A stretch of DNA of 64,000 nucleotides, from NCBI RefSeq assembly GCF_025460805.1, contig NZ_JAMXFJ010000001.1:29074-93073 (forward strand). The letters are read 5' to 3'. Positions within the stretch are counted from its first letter, which is position 1; every line of letters begins with the position of its first letter. Both the position numbers and the translations under genes were made by a program. The stretch comes from Microvirga sesbaniae. Its GTDB lineage: Bacteria > Pseudomonadota > Alphaproteobacteria > Rhizobiales > Beijerinckiaceae. The notes under the pieces were generated by a model, which ran no database searches, was not told where the DNA came from, and was given only the letters and a program-made list of their open reading frames with translations. Below are positions 17,337-26,151 of the stretch, piece by piece.

Positions 17337-18266
17337 ATGCCGCACGCCGCCACCGCCCGATCCACCGGCGATTTCCACGCCGATCGCCGCTATGAATATG
17401 CCCGCGCCGCTTTCGAGGAGGGCGACTTCGAGGCCGCCGCCGACCTGGCCCGTCAGGTGCTCGAGCTCGTCCCGGACTTCGCTCCCGCCCAGGCCATGCT
17501 CGGCCGCGCCGCCGCCGAACTGGGCTCGGCGGAAGAGGCGGTGAACGCCCTGCATCGCGCCCTCGCGCTCGAGCCGGAGGATGCGCTGGGCGTACGGCTC
17601 GACCTTGCTCGCCTCGGTGCGCTCGCGCCCGAGGATGCGATCACGGACGGCTACGTGCGGGCACTCTTCGACGATTACGCCCCTAAATTCGACCGGCACC
17701 TGACGAGAAGCCTCGCCTATCGCGGCCCGGCGCTGATCGCCGACGCCCTGCGCCGGGCGTGCTCCAGGCGGATGCGGGAGTATCGTTTCGGCGCCAGTCT
17801 CGATCTCGGTTGCGGCACGGGGCTGATGGCGCAGGAACTCGCAGGATGCTGCGCGTCCATCGAAGGCGTCGATCTCTCGCCGCGCATGCTCGAGAAGGCG
17901 CAGAAGACGAAGCTCTACGATGCCCTGCACGAGGGCGAACTCGTGGCGTTCCTCGACGGCCGCCGGACGGGCGAGGCCGATCTCGTGGTGGCGGCCGACG
18001 TGTTCGTCTACATGGCGGCGCTCGATGCCGTGTTCCGCGAGGCACACCGCGTGCTGGGGCGCGAAGGGCTTTTCGCCTTCACCGTACAGGCGCATGAGGG
18101 CGACGGCTACGTCCTCGGCCCGGATGCCCGCTACGCGCACAGTGAATCCTACCTGCGGGCGCTTGCGGACGATGCGGGATTCGACGTCGTAATTTTCGAG
18201 CGCGTCTCGACCCGGGAGGATCGCGGCGTGCCGGTTCCCGGGTTGCTCGTCGTGATGCAACGCTAG
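17337..18266 (+). CDS. TPR-containing class I SAM-dependent methyltransferase
   Basis: 309 residues. The N-terminal part (about 15-85) holds two tetratricopeptide-like helical repeats (YEYARAAFEEGDFEAAADLA, then AVNALHRALALEPED). The C-terminal domain is a Rossmann methyltransferase with SAM motif I LDLGCGTGLMAQ and the acidic strand IEGVDLSPRML. YVRALFDDYAPKFD before motif I is common to this TPR-methyltransferase group. The substrate is unknown; the TPR part suggests a protein partner. Start ATG at 17337. It separates the two halves of the repair gene set. Confidence 0.9.
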   Translation: MPHAATARSTGDFHADRRYEYARAAFEEGDFEAAADLARQVLELVPDFAPAQAMLGRAAAELGSAEEAVNALHRALALEPEDALGVRLDLARLGALAPEDAITDGYVRALFDDYAPKFDRHLTRSLAYRGPALIADALRRACSRRMREYRFGASLDLGCGTGLMAQELAGCCASIEGVDLSPRMLEKAQKTKLYDALHEGELVAFLDGRRTGEADLVVAADVFVYMAALDAVFREAHRVLGREGLFAFTVQAHEGDGYVLGPDARYAHSESYLRALADDAGFDVVIFERVSTREDRGVPVPGLLVVMQR

Positions 18267-18389
18267 AGCATCGGGTCCACTTTTGGGTCCGATGCTCGAG
18301 CCCTTGAGCGGCGCACCGTTCGGGCCCCTGTCTTGATCGCTCGGCCGATCCACCACCCCGTCATCACCGGCCTTGTGCCGGTGATGACG
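18265..18389. repeat. Composite repeat: family A hairpin, 90-bp repeat copy 2, family B half
   Basis: AGAGCATCGG...CCGATGCTC at 18265-18297 is a family A hairpin directly after the methyltransferase stop. 18282-18371 is the inverted second copy of the 489-578 repeat. It runs into the palindrome GTCATCACCGGCC...GCCGGTGATGAC at 18361-18388, a family B half element. Confidence 0.85.
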
Positions 18390-18443
18390 AAGCCGACGGG
18401 CCTCTGACCCATCCTCCGAACCACGCTGCCTCGTGCCGGGGGC

Positions 18444-19262
18444 CTACTCGGCCCGCGTCGACGGGTGCGGGGCGCTCTCGTAGCAGCCGGCCACCGATTG
18501 ATCGAAATCGATCACCGAACCGGTCATCATGCCGGATTCCGAACTGCACAGGAACGCCACGGCGCGCGCCACCTCCGCCGGCTCCAGCAGGCGGCCGAAG
18601 GGCTGCTCCTTCATGGCCTTCTCCAGCCAGCCGTCCTGGGCATCGTGGTAGGTCTTCATGATCCGGTCCTCACCGGGGGTGTTCATCCAGCCGATGTTCA
18701 GGGCGTTCACCCGGATGCGCCAGGGCATGAGGCTGAAGGCGGCGTTCTTGGTCAGCGTGGCCAGCGCGCCCTTGGAACCGCTATAGGCGGTGATGAAGGG
18801 CTGGCCGCCATGGGCCGACATGGACAGGATGTTGACCATCGCGCCCTCGATCCTCTCGCGCCGCATGATCCTGGCGGCCTCCTGCATGAGGAAGAAGGGC
18901 GCGCGCACGTTGACCGCGAACATGCGGTCGAACAGTTCCGGGCTCGTGTCGAAGATCGTGCCGCGGTCGGTGATGCCGGCCGCGTTCACCAGCACGTCGA
19001 CGCGCCCGAACACGGTGTCCGCCCGCGCTGTGACCTGACGGGCCTCGTCGACGCTTTCGAGATCGGCCTGCACGAACTCCGTATGGCATCCCTGTTCCGA
19101 GATCGCGCGGGCCACCGCATGCCCGCGCTCCGCGTTGCGGCCGCAGATCACGATGCCCTTGGCGCCGCGTTCGGCGAAGGTGCGGGCGATGGCCTCGCCC
19201 AGCCCTTGCGTCCCCCCGGTCACGACGGCGACGGCGTTCTGAAACTGGAAGTCGTGCGGCAT
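18444..19262 (-). CDS. SDR family oxidoreductase
   Basis: A 272-residue short-chain dehydrogenase/reductase. Visible are the NAD(P)-binding TGGTQGLG near residue 15, the NAAG strand (VLVNAAG) and the catalytic YxxxK (YSGSK). The Ser is in the preceding strand (ILSMSAHGG). The C-terminal DQSVAGC is unusual for the family. The substrate cannot be inferred. ATG at 19262 chosen; an upstream in-frame ATG at 19343 adds residues with no domain match. Confidence 0.9.
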   Translation of the reverse strand: MPHDFQFQNAVAVVTGGTQGLGEAIARTFAERGAKGIVICGRNAERGHAVARAISEQGCHTEFVQADLESVDEARQVTARADTVFGRVDVLVNAAGITDRGTIFDTSPELFDRMFAVNVRAPFFLMQEAARIMRRERIEGAMVNILSMSAHGGQPFITAYSGSKGALATLTKNAAFSLMPWRIRVNALNIGWMNTPGEDRIMKTYHDAQDGWLEKAMKEQPFGRLLEPAEVARAVAFLCSSESGMMTGSVIDFDQSVAGCYESAPHPSTRAE

Positions 19263-19359
19263 GGCGTGTGCCTTTTCATTCTCGTTGCTGGCGTTGCCCA
19301 AGCTGACGGGATCGCGGGCCGGATGGCAAGGGCTTTGGTGCAAGGGCTTTGGTCAATGT

Positions 19360-19842
19360 CTACACGGTCAGTTCCTTGACCATTTCCCAGCAGGGGACCG
19401 GGACGGGGCCGGTCCGGGTCTCGGCGTCCTCGGTGATGGTGGCCGTGCAGCACCAGCCGCAGCGTTCGTAGAACGAGCGGGCGCCGTGATTGCCGACCAG
19501 GCAGCGCAGACGGGCCCTGTCGAAGCCGCTGGCCCAGATCGCGTGTTCGCTCGCCTGCAGGAGCGCGCGCCCGATCCCGAGGCGCCGGCCCTCGCGGGCC
19601 ACGTAGAGCTGGCCGAGCAGGTTGTCCGCCCAGGCGGCGAAGCCGAGCAGCCGGCCTTGCCCGTAGACGGCCAGCGGCGGCACGGGGAGCCGCTTCACCC
19701 GCTCGATGAAGAAGGCCTCGTCGCGATGCTCGGCCACGCTCGAGGGCTGCAGCGGCGCCTGCGTCTCCAGCCAGACCGCGTGATAGAGCCGGCCGATGGC
19801 CTCCAGCTCATCGTCTTCGGCTGCGCGAAGCTCCTCGCTCAT
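19360..19842 (-). CDS. GNAT family N-acetyltransferase
   Basis: A 160-residue acetyl-CoA-dependent acetyltransferase. The acetyl-CoA pyrophosphate-binding motif A is seen in REGRRLGIGRALL, preceded by the beta-4 strand LGQLYV and followed by NHGARSFYERCGW (motif B). The acceptor substrate is unknown. It lies divergent to the helicase gene at 19936, with 93 bp between them. Confidence 0.9.
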   Translation of the reverse strand: MSEELRAAEDDELEAIGRLYHAVWLETQAPLQPSSVAEHRDEAFFIERVKRLPVPPLAVYGQGRLLGFAAWADNLLGQLYVAREGRRLGIGRALLQASEHAIWASGFDRARLRCLVGNHGARSFYERCGWCCTATITEDAETRTGPVPVPCWEMVKELTV

Positions 19843-19935
19843 CGTCCACCCCTCGTGCCGCCATCATGGTAATTTTGTTTCGTTCGTCAAGACGCGGTCT
19901 GGCGAATGGCACACCGTACCTTATCTTGAGGACAG

Positions 19936-22473
19936 ATGTCCCACGCGCCGGCCTCCCTCCTCCCAAAGATCTTCCGCGACTGGTTCAGGCACCGAGGCTG
20001 GACGCCCCGGGAGCACCAGCTCGACCTGCTCGCCAAGGCCCGGGAGGGCCGCTCGGTGCTGCTCGTGGCGCCGACGGGGGCGGGCAAGACCCTCGCGGGC
20101 TTCCTGCCGAGCCTGGTGGAACTGGCCGGGCGGGAACCGAGTCGCGGCACGGCCAAGGACAGGCGCGGCCTCCACACCCTCTACATCTCCCCCCTCAAGG
20201 CGCTGGCCACCGACATCGCCCGCAATCTCGAGGCGCCCGTGCAGGAGATGGGGCTTCCCATCCGCATCGAGACGCGCACCGGCGACACGCCCTCCCACAA
20301 GCGCGCCCGGCAGATCGAGCGCCCGCCGGACATCCTGCTCACCACGCCGGAGCAGCTGGCGCTGCTGCTCGCCCACGCGGAGGCGCGGGAGTTCTTCAAA
20401 GATCTGCGCCGGGTGGTGCTGGACGAGCTGCATTCCCTCGTCACATCGAAGCGCGGCGACCTGCTGTCGCTGGGGCTCGCGCGGCTTGTCGCCATCGCCC
20501 CCCAGGCGACCGCCGTGGGGCTGTCCGCCACGGTGCGCGAGCCGGACGATCTCAGGCGCTATCTGGTGCCGCAGCGCTCGCCGTCCCGGTCCGAGGGCGG
20601 GGCGGAGCGCGGTGAGCTTGCCGACCTCGTCGTCGTGCAGGGCGGCGCGCAGCCGGACATCCGCATGCTCGAGATCGACGAGCGCCTGCCGCTCGCCGGC
20701 CACACCGCCTCGCTCTCCATGCCGGCGATCTACGATCTCATCCGGGCGCACAAGACCACCCTCGTCTTCGTCAACACGCGGCTGCAGGCGGAATACACGT
20801 TCCAGGAGCTCTGGAAGCTCAATGACGACAACCTCGCCATCGCGCTCCATCACGGCTCCCTCGACGTGTCGCAGCGCCGCCGCGTGGAAGAGGCGATGGC
20901 GGCAGGAAAATTGAAGGCCGTGGTGTGCACCGCGACTCTCGATCTCGGGATCGACTGGGGCGACGTGGATCTCGTGGTGAACGTGGGCGCGCCCAAGGGG
21001 GCGTCGCGGATCATGCAGCGCATCGGCCGCTCGAACCATCGCATGGACGAGCCGTCGGAGGCCTATCTCGTGCCGGCGAACCGCTTCGAGATCCTGGAGT
21101 GCCGCGCGGCGTTGGACGCGGTGCACGAGGCCGCGCAGGACACGCCGGATGCGCGCATCGGCGCCCTCGACGTGCTCTGCCAGCACATCCTCGGCATGGC
21201 CTGCGCCGAGCCGTTCAAGCTCGACGGCCTGTACGAGGAGGTGCGCTCCGCCGCGCCCTATGCCGGCCTGACCTGGGAGGATTTCGAGGCCTGTGTGGCC
21301 TTCGTGGCGACAGGCGGCTACGCGCTGCGCGCGTACGAGCGCTTCGCCAAGATCGTGAAGGGCAAGGACGATCTGTGGCGCGTGCGCGACGCGAAGGTCG
21401 CGCAGCAATACCGGCTGAACGTGGGCACCATCGTCGAATCCAGCATGATCAAGGTGCGGCTCGGCAAATCGGCGCGCTCGCGGCCCGGCACCGTGCTGCC
21501 GCGGGGGCGCATCCTCGGCGAGATCGAGGAATATTTCGCCGAGACGCTGACGCCGGGCGACACCTTTCTCTTCGCCGGCGAGGTGCTGCGCTTCGAGGGC
21601 ATCTCCGAGGACGAGGTGCTGGTGACCCGCGCGGGCGCCGGCACCGACCCGATGATCCCGTCCTACGAGGGTGGCAAGTTCCCGCTCTCGACCTTCCTGG
21701 CCGCGCGGGTGCGGCAGATCCTCGCCGATCCCTTCGAGTGGGACCGGCTGCCGGCGCAGATGACCGAGTGGCTCCTGCAGCAGCGCCGGCGCTCGCTCCT
21801 GCCCGGGCCCCGCGACCTCCTGGTGGAGACCTTTCCCCGCGGCAACCGCTTCTACATGACCTGCTTTCCCTTCGAGGGACGGCTGGCGCACCAGACGCTC
21901 GGCATGCTGCTCACCCGTCGCCTCGAGCGGGCGAAGCTCAAGCCCCTCGGGTTCGTGGCCAACGATTACGGCATCGCGGTCTATGCCTCGGGCGACATCG
22001 CCGGCCGCGCCGCGCGCGATCCCGCCTTCATGGACGACCTGTTCTCCGAGGACATGCTCGGCGACGATCTCGAGGACTGGCTCGCCGAATCCTCGCTCAT
22101 GAAGCGCACCTTCCGCCAATGCGCGGTGATCGCCGGCCTCATCGAGCGCCGCTTCCCGGGCGAGAAGAAGACCGGCCGCCAGGTCACGATCTCCACCGAC
22201 CTCGTTTACGACGTGCTGCGCAAGCACGAGCCCGACCATGTGCTCCTGCGCGCCGCGCGGGCGGATGCGGCAACGGGACTCCTCGACGTGAGGCGCCTGG
22301 GCATGATGCTAGAGCGCATCCGGGGGCGAATCATCCACAAGCCGCTCGACCGGGTTTCTCCTTTGAGCGTGTCCGTCATGCTGGAGATCGGCCGCGAGCG
22401 CGTCTATAGCGACAACGCGGACGAGATTCTGGCCGAGGCGGAAGCGGCGCTTCTCGACGAGGCTTTGGCGTGA
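19936..22473 (+). CDS. lhr: Lhr-core DEXH-box DNA helicase of the ligase-associated repair set
   Basis: An 845-residue superfamily 2 helicase. RecA-like domain 1 carries PTGAGKTLAG (motif I), the DELH box (motif II) and GLSATVREP (motif III). Domain 2 carries FVNTR, CTATLDLGIDWGD and QRIGRSNHR (motif VI). A winged-helix and Lhr-specific beta-rich C-terminal domain follow. The family unwinds 3'-tailed DNA/RNA hybrids and in Pseudomonas is encoded with an ATP-dependent ligase, an MBL exonuclease and PdeM. The stop overlaps the GTG start of pdeM. Confidence 0.93.
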   Translation: MSHAPASLLPKIFRDWFRHRGWTPREHQLDLLAKAREGRSVLLVAPTGAGKTLAGFLPSLVELAGREPSRGTAKDRRGLHTLYISPLKALATDIARNLEAPVQEMGLPIRIETRTGDTPSHKRARQIERPPDILLTTPEQLALLLAHAEAREFFKDLRRVVLDELHSLVTSKRGDLLSLGLARLVAIAPQATAVGLSATVREPDDLRRYLVPQRSPSRSEGGAERGELADLVVVQGGAQPDIRMLEIDERLPLAGHTASLSMPAIYDLIRAHKTTLVFVNTRLQAEYTFQELWKLNDDNLAIALHHGSLDVSQRRRVEEAMAAGKLKAVVCTATLDLGIDWGDVDLVVNVGAPKGASRIMQRIGRSNHRMDEPSEAYLVPANRFEILECRAALDAVHEAAQDTPDARIGALDVLCQHILGMACAEPFKLDGLYEEVRSAAPYAGLTWEDFEACVAFVATGGYALRAYERFAKIVKGKDDLWRVRDAKVAQQYRLNVGTIVESSMIKVRLGKSARSRPGTVLPRGRILGEIEEYFAETLTPGDTFLFAGEVLRFEGISEDEVLVTRAGAGTDPMIPSYEGGKFPLSTFLAARVRQILADPFEWDRLPAQMTEWLLQQRRRSLLPGPRDLLVETFPRGNRFYMTCFPFEGRLAHQTLGMLLTRRLERAKLKPLGFVANDYGIAVYASGDIAGRAARDPAFMDDLFSEDMLGDDLEDWLAESSLMKRTFRQCAVIAGLIERRFPGEKKTGRQVTISTDLVYDVLRKHEPDHVLLRAARADAATGLLDVRRLGMMLERIRGRIIHKPLDRVSPLSVSVMLEIGRERVYSDNADEILAEAEAALLDEALA

Positions 22474-23171
22474 CGGCATTGCGGAAGAACAAACAGACAA
22501 CACACGAGATCGAGCTGGCCGGGCAGCTGGCGCTCCTCGACCTGACGGGCGCCCTGTATCTGCCCGCCCACGACGCCCTGCTCGTGGCCGATCTCCATTT
22601 CGAGAAGGGCTCGTCCTTCGCCCGGCGCGGCATGATGCTGCCGCCCTACGACACCCGCGAGACCCTGATGGCGCTCTCCGATGCGGTGGTCCGCTTCGGT
22701 CCGAAGACCGTCGTGGCGCTCGGTGACAGCTTCCACGACATCGGCGGGCCGGACCGTCTCGGCGACGACGAGCGCGCCACTCTCGCCGAGGTCCAGGCGG
22801 GCCGCGACTGGATCTGGGTCACGGGCAATCACGACCGCATTCTGCCCGACAGCATCGGCGGGCAGGTGGTGGACGAGATGGCGCTCGGCTCGCTGACGCT
22901 TCGCCATGAGCCGGCTCACGGAGAGCAGGCGGAGATCGCCGGTCATCTGCACCCGGTCGGCAAGGTGGTCATGCGCGGACGCGCCACCCGCCGCCGCTGC
23001 TTCCTCACAGACGGCCGGCGCTGCGTCATGCCGGCGCTCGGCGCCTATGCGGGCGGGCTGAATGCCTGCGACGCCGCCTTCAAGCCGCTCTTCCCGGACG
23101 GCTTCACGGCGCATCTCATCGGCACCGAGCGCATCTTCGCCATCGCCCGGGCGATGCTCTGCCGGGATTGA
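22470..23171 (+). CDS. pdeM: Ligase-associated DNA endonuclease PdeM (metallophosphoesterase)
   Basis: A 233-residue calcineurin-like phosphoesterase. Metal-binding motifs are LVADLHFEKG (Asp, His), ALGDSFHD, TGNHDR and a C-terminal HLHP (AGHLHPVGK). Characterised members are manganese-dependent DNA endonucleases encoded downstream of Lhr. Translation starts at the GTG at 22470, overlapping the lhr stop codon (GTGA), so the two are coupled. Confidence 0.93.
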   Translation: MTALRKNKQTTHEIELAGQLALLDLTGALYLPAHDALLVADLHFEKGSSFARRGMMLPPYDTRETLMALSDAVVRFGPKTVVALGDSFHDIGGPDRLGDDERATLAEVQAGRDWIWVTGNHDRILPDSIGGQVVDEMALGSLTLRHEPAHGEQAEIAGHLHPVGKVVMRGRATRRRCFLTDGRRCVMPALGAYAGGLNACDAAFKPLFPDGFTAHLIGTERIFAIARAMLCRD

Positions 23172-23190
23172 GGAGAGCCCTTGTCCTCGA

Positions 23191-23270
23191 CGTCATGGCC
23201 GGGCTTGTCCCGGCCATCCCGATCGGAAAGGCACGGCGTTCCCGGCAATCGAGATCACCGTCCGGTGCCG
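23191..23270. repeat. REPIN-like element (family B), right half degraded
   Basis: The left half GTCATGGCCGGGCTTGTCCCGGCCATCCCGAT (23192-23223) matches the copy at 381-412 exactly. The expected right half is only partly preserved (ATCGAGATCACCG and GGTG). It lies between pdeM and the convergent amidase gene. Confidence 0.75.
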
Positions 23271-23305
23271 TCCCTCCGTCGAGGCCCTGTCGGGCCCGAC
23301 ACGAC

Positions 23306-24283
23306 CTACCCCGTGGTCTTGCCGACCGGCGCCTCCGAGAACCGCGCCTGCCGGGGCGCGAGCTCATGGCCCTGCGGCTGGGTGAGGATCCCGTAGAGCT
23401 CCGGCCGGCGGCCGCGGATCCAGCGTCGGCCGGTGGCGAGCGGCAGGAGATCGAGGTCGAGATCGGCCACCACCAGGGCGTCCTGGGCCTTCCAGGTCTC
23501 GGCCACGATGCGGCCGTAGCAGTCGATGATCATGGCGTTGCCCGTGCGCACCTCGCCGTCGTCTTCGCCGACGCCGTTGGCGAAGAGCAGGAAATAACCG
23601 TTGTCGTGGGCGCGGGCCGGCAGCCAGCGCAGCAGCCATTCGCGTCCCTTCGGCCCCCGGAACTCGGCCTCGATGGCCTCCGGATCGCCATGGCGGTTCT
23701 CCCAGAGGGCGGGGTCGATGAGCCCCATGGCCTGGGGGCTGCGGGACAGGCACCCGCCGGTCTGGTGCGGCGCCATGACCACATCGGCGCCGAGCAAGGC
23801 GGTGGCGCGGGCGTTCTCCACGAGGTTGTTGTCCCAGCAGATGAGAACCCCGATCTTCACCCCCCACGGCGTGTCGAAGACCGTGTAGCTGTCGCCGCTT
23901 GCGATGTGGTCGCTCTCGAAGGCGTGGAGCTTGCGGTGGCGGTGAACCTGGCCGTCCGGCAGGCAGACCACGTAGGTGTTGAACAGGCGCCCGTCGTCGG
24001 CGCGCTCGATCAGGCCGACCCCGATGGCCATGTGGTGGCGGGCCGCGAGGGCGAGGACGGCCTGCGTGGAGGGGCCAGCCGGCACCGGTTCGGCCAGCGC
24101 GTCCAGCCGCTCGCGTCCGAGGTTGCGCACGTGCCAGTAGCCCGTGAGGCACATCTCCGGAAAAGCCAGGATCTTGACGCCCTGATCCGCAGCCTCGCGG
24201 GAGAAGCGCTCCACCACCGCCATGTTGGCGGTCTTGTCGTCGGCCTTGTGATGGAACTGAACCGTTCCGCACCGGAGCATCAT
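23306..24283 (-). CDS. Nitrilase-superfamily carbon-nitrogen hydrolase
   Basis: A 325-residue cytoplasmic amidase/nitrilase-fold enzyme. The Glu-Lys-Cys triad is visible: Glu43 in FPEMCLTGYW, Lys118 in HRHRKLH and Cys149 in LICWDNN. An insertion around residues 160-215 (ALWENRHGDPEAIEAEFRG) is longer than in compact omega-amidases. The substrate is not evident: C-N amide hydrolysis is expected rather than nitrile hydrolysis, though this is uncertain. It stands alone, with no obvious operon partner. Confidence 0.88.
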   Translation of the reverse strand: MMLRCGTVQFHHKADDKTANMAVVERFSREAADQGVKILAFPEMCLTGYWHVRNLGRERLDALAEPVPAGPSTQAVLALAARHHMAIGVGLIERADDGRLFNTYVVCLPDGQVHRHRKLHAFESDHIASGDSYTVFDTPWGVKIGVLICWDNNLVENARATALLGADVVMAPHQTGGCLSRSPQAMGLIDPALWENRHGDPEAIEAEFRGPKGREWLLRWLPARAHDNGYFLLFANGVGEDDGEVRTGNAMIIDCYGRIVAETWKAQDALVVADLDLDLLPLATGRRWIRGRRPELYGILTQPQGHELAPRQARFSEAPVGKTTG

Positions 24284-24360
24284 GATGCCATTCTCCCTGC
24301 ATGCGCCATCGGCAGGATCGCGTGGCGACCCTGAGGCGTAAAGACCTGCGCGCGTCCCGG

Positions 24361-25122
24361 TCAGTCCCGCCGGAAGATCGTGCTGGCGAGCCAGCCGAAC
24401 AGGAGCGCGATGGCGGCGGTCGAGAGGCCGTAGGCCAGGGACCAGTCGCGGGCAATGACACCGACCTGTTCCTCGAACCCGGTCTTGACCAGCTCGAAAT
24501 GAGTCTGGGTGCGGGCGAGGATCACCGTGTCGGCGAAGAGGGTCACGTCGACGTCGTAGTTGCCCGGCGGGGCCGTCGCCGGCAGCGCGACGCTTGCGCG
24601 GAAGATCTCGGGCGTCAGGAAGGTCACACCGCGTTCGTCCTCGAGATAGAGGCCCTCCTGGGCCTTGAGCCGGTAAAGGGCGTCCCGGAACGGCTGGTCC
24701 GCGCCGTCGCGCTTGAGGGTGAGATCGCCGGAATTGATGATGGCGCTCAGGCCGACCTTCTGGCGCTGGCGCAGCTGATCGCTCGTGATCTCCTCGATCG
24801 GCCGCGAGCTGAGGACGTTCAGGTAGGCGGGCGCGGTCGGAAATTTCTGCTGGTCCTGGTTGATCCAGACCGGGCCGAGCCGCTCCTTCTCGCGCACCGT
24901 GAGGAACTGGCGCGGGCCGCGGACGGTGACGACGATGTCGTAGCTCGTGGCCCGGGCAACCGTCTGGGCGTCGCGCTCGATGGCGCCGAACACGGCGATC
25001 TGCGTGCCCGTGTAGTTGGAATTGATCAGCACCCGGTGGTTCGACAGGGACGTGATGAGGGTTTCCGCCCGCGCGCCGACCATCGTGCCGACCAGGATCA
25101 GGAGGGCGCCCACGATCCTCAC
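24361..25122 (-). CDS. TIGR02186 family membrane-anchored protein, partner of TauE
   Basis: A 253-residue protein with an N-terminal signal or anchor (IVGALLILVGTMVGARA), a periplasmic domain rich in beta strands and one C-terminal transmembrane helix ending in FRRD. This arrangement is the TIGR02186 family, which is found next to TauE/SafE exporters in alphaproteobacteria; the function is unknown. It starts at GTG 25122, overlapping the stop of the exporter gene (GTGA), so the pair is coupled. Confidence 0.85.
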   Translation of the reverse strand: MRIVGALLILVGTMVGARAETLITSLSNHRVLINSNYTGTQIAVFGAIERDAQTVARATSYDIVVTVRGPRQFLTVREKERLGPVWINQDQQKFPTAPAYLNVLSSRPIEEITSDQLRQRQKVGLSAIINSGDLTLKRDGADQPFRDALYRLKAQEGLYLEDERGVTFLTPEIFRASVALPATAPPGNYDVDVTLFADTVILARTQTHFELVKTGFEEQVGVIARDWSLAYGLSTAAIALLFGWLASTIFRRD

Positions 25123-26078
25123 GTGCGCGTCTCCTGCGTGGAGATGGAGAAGGGCTCGTCCGGCTTGAGCACGAGTTCGAGGCCGAAGCGCAGGCCCACC
25201 GCGAGGAGCAGGATGGCGAGCAGGAAGCGGAACAGCTCCGCTCTCAGGTGCCGCCCCATGCGGGCGCCGAACTGGGCCCCGAACACGCCTCCGACGATGA
25301 GCAGGATCGCCAGGACCATGTCCACCGCCTGGTTCGTCACGGCGTGGAGGATGAGGGCCACGAGGGTGGTGCAGACGATCTGGAACTGGGAGGTTCCCAC
25401 GACCACGTTGGTCGGCACCCGGAAGACGTAGAGAAGGGCCGGCACCACGATGAAGCCGCCGCCGATGCCCAGCAGCGCGCCGGCGAAGCCGATGAACAGG
25501 GACAGCCCGACGATCGGGATGATGCTCACGTAGAGCTTGGACCGGTAGAACCGCATGCGCAGGGGCCAGCCGAGATAGGGCGCATGCTCGCCCGCCCGCC
25601 GCCGCAGGCGCACCGCGCCGCCCTTCCGCCGGCTCCAGAATTCCCGGATGCTCTCCTTCAGCATCAGGCTGCCCACGATGGTGAAGAGCGTCACGTAGGA
25701 AATGACGATCACGAGATCGAGCTGGCCGGCCCGTCGCGCCGCCGCGAAGAACCACACGCCCAGCGCCGAGCCGACAAGTCCTCCGGCGACCAGGATGGCG
25801 CCGAGCTTGTGGTCGAGGGCGTTGCGGCGCAGCGCGCCGAGCACGCTGGTGGTGGAGGAGGCGACGATCTGCGCCGACTGGGTCGCCACGGCGACGGCCG
25901 GAGGAATCCCCAGGAAGATGAGGAGCGGCGTCATGAGAAACCCGCCGCCGATCCCGAAAAGCCCCGATATGAAGCCCACCGCCGCACCCATCCCGAGGAT
26001 GAGAAGAACGCTCACAGGCATCTCGGCGATCGGCAAATAGATTTGCAACCCGGTTCCCCCATTGGCCGGTGCAGCCAC
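25119..26078 (-). CDS. Sulfite exporter TauE/SafE family permease
   Basis: A 319-residue inner-membrane transporter with eight or so hydrophobic helices in two halves. Each half carries the family glycine motif: FGIGGGFLMTPLL in the first and LLGIGGGFIVVPALLY in the second. Family members export sulfite, sulfoacetate or related organosulfur anions; the substrate here is not determined. It is followed directly by the coupled TIGR02186 gene. Confidence 0.92.
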   Translation of the reverse strand: MAAPANGGTGLQIYLPIAEMPVSVLLILGMGAAVGFISGLFGIGGGFLMTPLLIFLGIPPAVAVATQSAQIVASSTTSVLGALRRNALDHKLGAILVAGGLVGSALGVWFFAAARRAGQLDLVIVISYVTLFTIVGSLMLKESIREFWSRRKGGAVRLRRRAGEHAPYLGWPLRMRFYRSKLYVSIIPIVGLSLFIGFAGALLGIGGGFIVVPALLYVFRVPTNVVVGTSQFQIVCTTLVALILHAVTNQAVDMVLAILLIVGGVFGAQFGARMGRHLRAELFRFLLAILLLAVGLRFGLELVLKPDEPFSISTQETRT

Positions 26079-26151
26079 GTCGTTGTTACAGCATCAGGCA
26101 GGCGGTGTAACGGTCATGTTCTGAACGCAAGATGACAGAGCCTGCGTGCCC

